From: Sphingobacterium sp. ML3W
GTDB taxonomy: Bacteria > Bacteroidota > Bacteroidia > Sphingobacteriales > Sphingobacteriaceae
Direction of reading: 5' to 3'
DNA: 64,000 nt
Assembly: GCF_029542085.1 (NCBI RefSeq)
Contig: NZ_CP107036.1
Coordinates: 1,116,001-1,180,000 of the forward strand
A program made the translations under genes and the position numbers. The notes under the pieces are model-generated. The model saw only the letters and a list, made by a program, of their open reading frames with translations. It did not search any database and was not told the DNA's origin. Below, in pieces: positions 62,641 to 64,000 of the stretch. Position 1 is the first letter of the stretch. Each line of letters opens with the position of its first letter.

Positions 62641-64000
62641 TTATTTAGATGATGGTATTTGCTCGTCATAATTTCGCATGATATAATAGAAATACGCAAT
62701 CATTTTCATATAGTTTTCGATACTGATATATTCATTGGTACTGTGCATGCTTTGCTGTTCGGAATGATTGATTTTGATTGGCATAAATCGGTAAATATTC
62801 TTGCTGAGCTCTTGGTATTTGATGGCATCTGTACCACCAACGGTCAGGTATGGTGTGACAATAAGGTCAGGGTATAACTTTCGAATGGAGGCTTCCATCA
62901 TCTGATACGCTTTCGTATCAATAGAAGATACACTGGAGGCCTCCCGGGCATTATCAACCTGTTCTATTTCGACATCAAAACCGGCTGTCGCTTTCTTAAC
63001 GTGTGCTTGAACTTCCTGAATTGTATTTTCAGGCAATAGTCTAAAATTGACAACAAATTCGACTTCTGGTGACAGTACATTGGGGGCATCGCTGCCTTTC
63101 ATCATCGTCAGCGCTGTCGTGGTGCGTACCAAGGCGTTGGTAGAATGATTTTTAGTTAACTGGGCAAGTAGGATAGGTTCCATCAACCATCTATTTGCTA
63201 TCGCAAGGCGCGAAACAAAAGGCATTGAACCACCTATCTGCTGAAAAAAACGCTGAATAAGTGGACTGATCATCGGTTTCATCTGCTGTTCTTCGAGTCG
63301 TTGCATGATCACCGCGGCTTTGCCAATGGCAGTTTCAGACGGCGGCATAGATGAATGTCCACCTAGACCTTTAACTTTGATCTTTAAAGACAGGAACCCC
63401 TTTTCAGCACAGCCAATTAGTGCTACATCTGAATTTATTCCATTAACAGATCCTTTCTCCAGAATGAGTCCTCCTTCATCGTAAACAGCTTCAAATCGTA
63501 GCCCCTTGCGTTTGAAATCCGTTGCTATTTTGCTTGCCCCAAGTTCGCCACCAACTTCCTCATCAAAGCCAAATGCAAAATAGATATCACGCTGAGGCCT
63601 TTCCTTATCCAACAGTATTTTCTGCATGGCTTCAAGTAATGAAAAGAGCATCCCTTTCATATCCAATGTTCCGCGCCCATAAATCCGACCATCTGCTACA
63701 GCACCAGAAAAAGGGGCATAATCCCAATCTTCTGCTATTGTGGTAACTGGGGGGAGTGGTTTGTCTGAAGGACGGAAAACATGTTCGGACTTGTTTTTAA
63801 TTTCAGCTGAACCTGGAGGAACAACATCATAATGGGACAAAAATAGGAGTGGTAATAAATTGCTATTGCTACCCTTAAGTTTAAAAACTAAACCATAGGA
63901 ATGGACTGTATAGATCTCCAATTGCTGGTGGATAAGGGGATAACTTGCTGCGATATACTGCTTAAAAGTATCAAATGGGGCGTATGCGAATAAATTTGGG
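62641..64000 (-). CDS. M20-family metallopeptidase, partial (5' end beyond the window)
   Basis: At least 453 codons of an M20 peptidase; the frame stays open to the window edge. Motifs are SHYDVVPPG with the first zinc His and Asp, GRGTLDMKG, and FDEEVGGELGA with catalytic and zinc glutamates, followed by a dimerisation domain. TVGGTDAIKYQ near the end supplies another ligand region. The closest style is PM20D1/carboxypeptidase S, which acts on N-acyl amino acids or dipeptides. The missing N-terminus prevents judging a signal peptide. The 258-base gap to the neighbouring gene holds nothing recognised. Confidence 0.88.
   Translation of the reverse strand, partial: PNLFAYAPFDTFKQYIAASYPLIHQQLEIYTVHSYGLVFKLKGSNSNLLPLLFLSHYDVVPPGSAEIKNKSEHVFRPSDKPLPPVTTIAEDWDYAPFSGAVADGRIYGRGTLDMKGMLFSLLEAMQKILLDKERPQRDIYFAFGFDEEVGGELGASKIATDFKRKGLRFEAVYDEGGLILEKGSVNGINSDVALIGCAEKGFLSLKIKVKGLGGHSSMPPSETAIGKAAVIMQRLEEQQMKPMISPLIQRFFQQIGGSMPFVSRLAIANRWLMEPILLAQLTKNHSTNALVRTTTALTMMKGSDAPNVLSPEVEFVVNFRLLPENTIQEVQAHVKKATAGFDVEIEQVDNAREASSVSSIDTKAYQMMEASIRKLYPDLIVTPYLTVGGTDAIKYQELSKNIYRFMPIKINHSEQQSMHSTNEYISIENYMKMIAYFYYIMRNYDEQIPSSK

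Noticed and set aside
62463..62648. 61-codon plus-strand frame
   Set aside because: Lies in the gap between two minus-strand genes, hydrophobic and low complexity; no family signature.

Overview
The window looks like chromosomal DNA of a Bacteroidota bacterium, most likely Sphingobacterium or a close relative in the Sphingobacteriaceae. The reasons are A+T-rich DNA, promoters of the TAnnTTTG type rather than TTGACA/TATAAT, a fimbrillin-like lipoprotein, a TonB-dependent receptor with an N-terminal carboxypeptidase-regulatory-like domain, a CusA-TolC fusion pump, and several families typical of the group (DUF6157, DUF6660, DUF4230). The assignment is by family recognition only; no search was run. 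I see no insertion sequence, prophage, CRISPR array or rRNA operon, and a single tRNA gene (His).

Layout. 1-5.5 kb: ada (alkylation repair) with an MFS exporter, a Na+/H+ antiporter and a lipoprotein hydrolase. 5.6-13.2 kb: a beta-lactamase-fold hydrolase with a TPR tail, a decayed siderophore receptor, an intact siderophore receptor behind a possible operator, an HxlR regulator remnant and an outer-membrane beta-barrel protein. 13.2-16 kb: a secreted M60 metallopeptidase, tRNA-His and a DUF4230 protein. 16-23.8 kb: an L-fucose release and oxidation cluster with a divergent AraC regulator, a mutarotase with a lipoprotein signal, GH29 fucosidase, symporter, fuconate dehydratase, short-chain dehydrogenase and FMN L-lactate dehydrogenase-like enzyme. 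23.8-25.7 kb: a fimbrillin-like lipoprotein followed by a 55-residue gene. 26.4-34.6 kb: a heavy-metal efflux operon (DUF6660, CusA-TolC fusion, CusB-like adaptor, CPC-type P-type ATPase). 34.6-42 kb: PAP2 phosphatase, a structured intergenic repeat, stress and regulatory genes, and two regulator remnants. 42-44.4 kb: ribB, a siderophore-interacting flavoprotein and a Crp/Fnr regulator. 44.6-52 kb: a retropepsin-like protein behind paired repeats, Tet-type MFS exporter, OsmC, DinB, an ABC permease remnant, a TlpA-like thioredoxin, DedA and DUF6157. 52-64 kb: a possible non-coding RNA, an alpha-oxoamine synthase with a TetR regulator, two metallophosphoesterases, glgC, a phosphoethanolamine transferase, a RibD-like reductase and a partial M20 peptidase.

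How genes work together. The fucose cluster would release L-fucose outside the cytoplasm, interconvert its anomers, import it with sodium and oxidise it without phosphorylation to pyruvate and L-lactate; not every step is encoded here. The metal operon pairs a tripartite RND pump with a cytoplasmic-membrane P-type ATPase. The ribB, siderophore-interacting and Crp genes suggest flavin supply for ferric-siderophore reduction, which fits the siderophore receptor elsewhere in the window. Several genes are visibly decaying (TonB receptor, two AraC regulators, HxlR, ABC permease).
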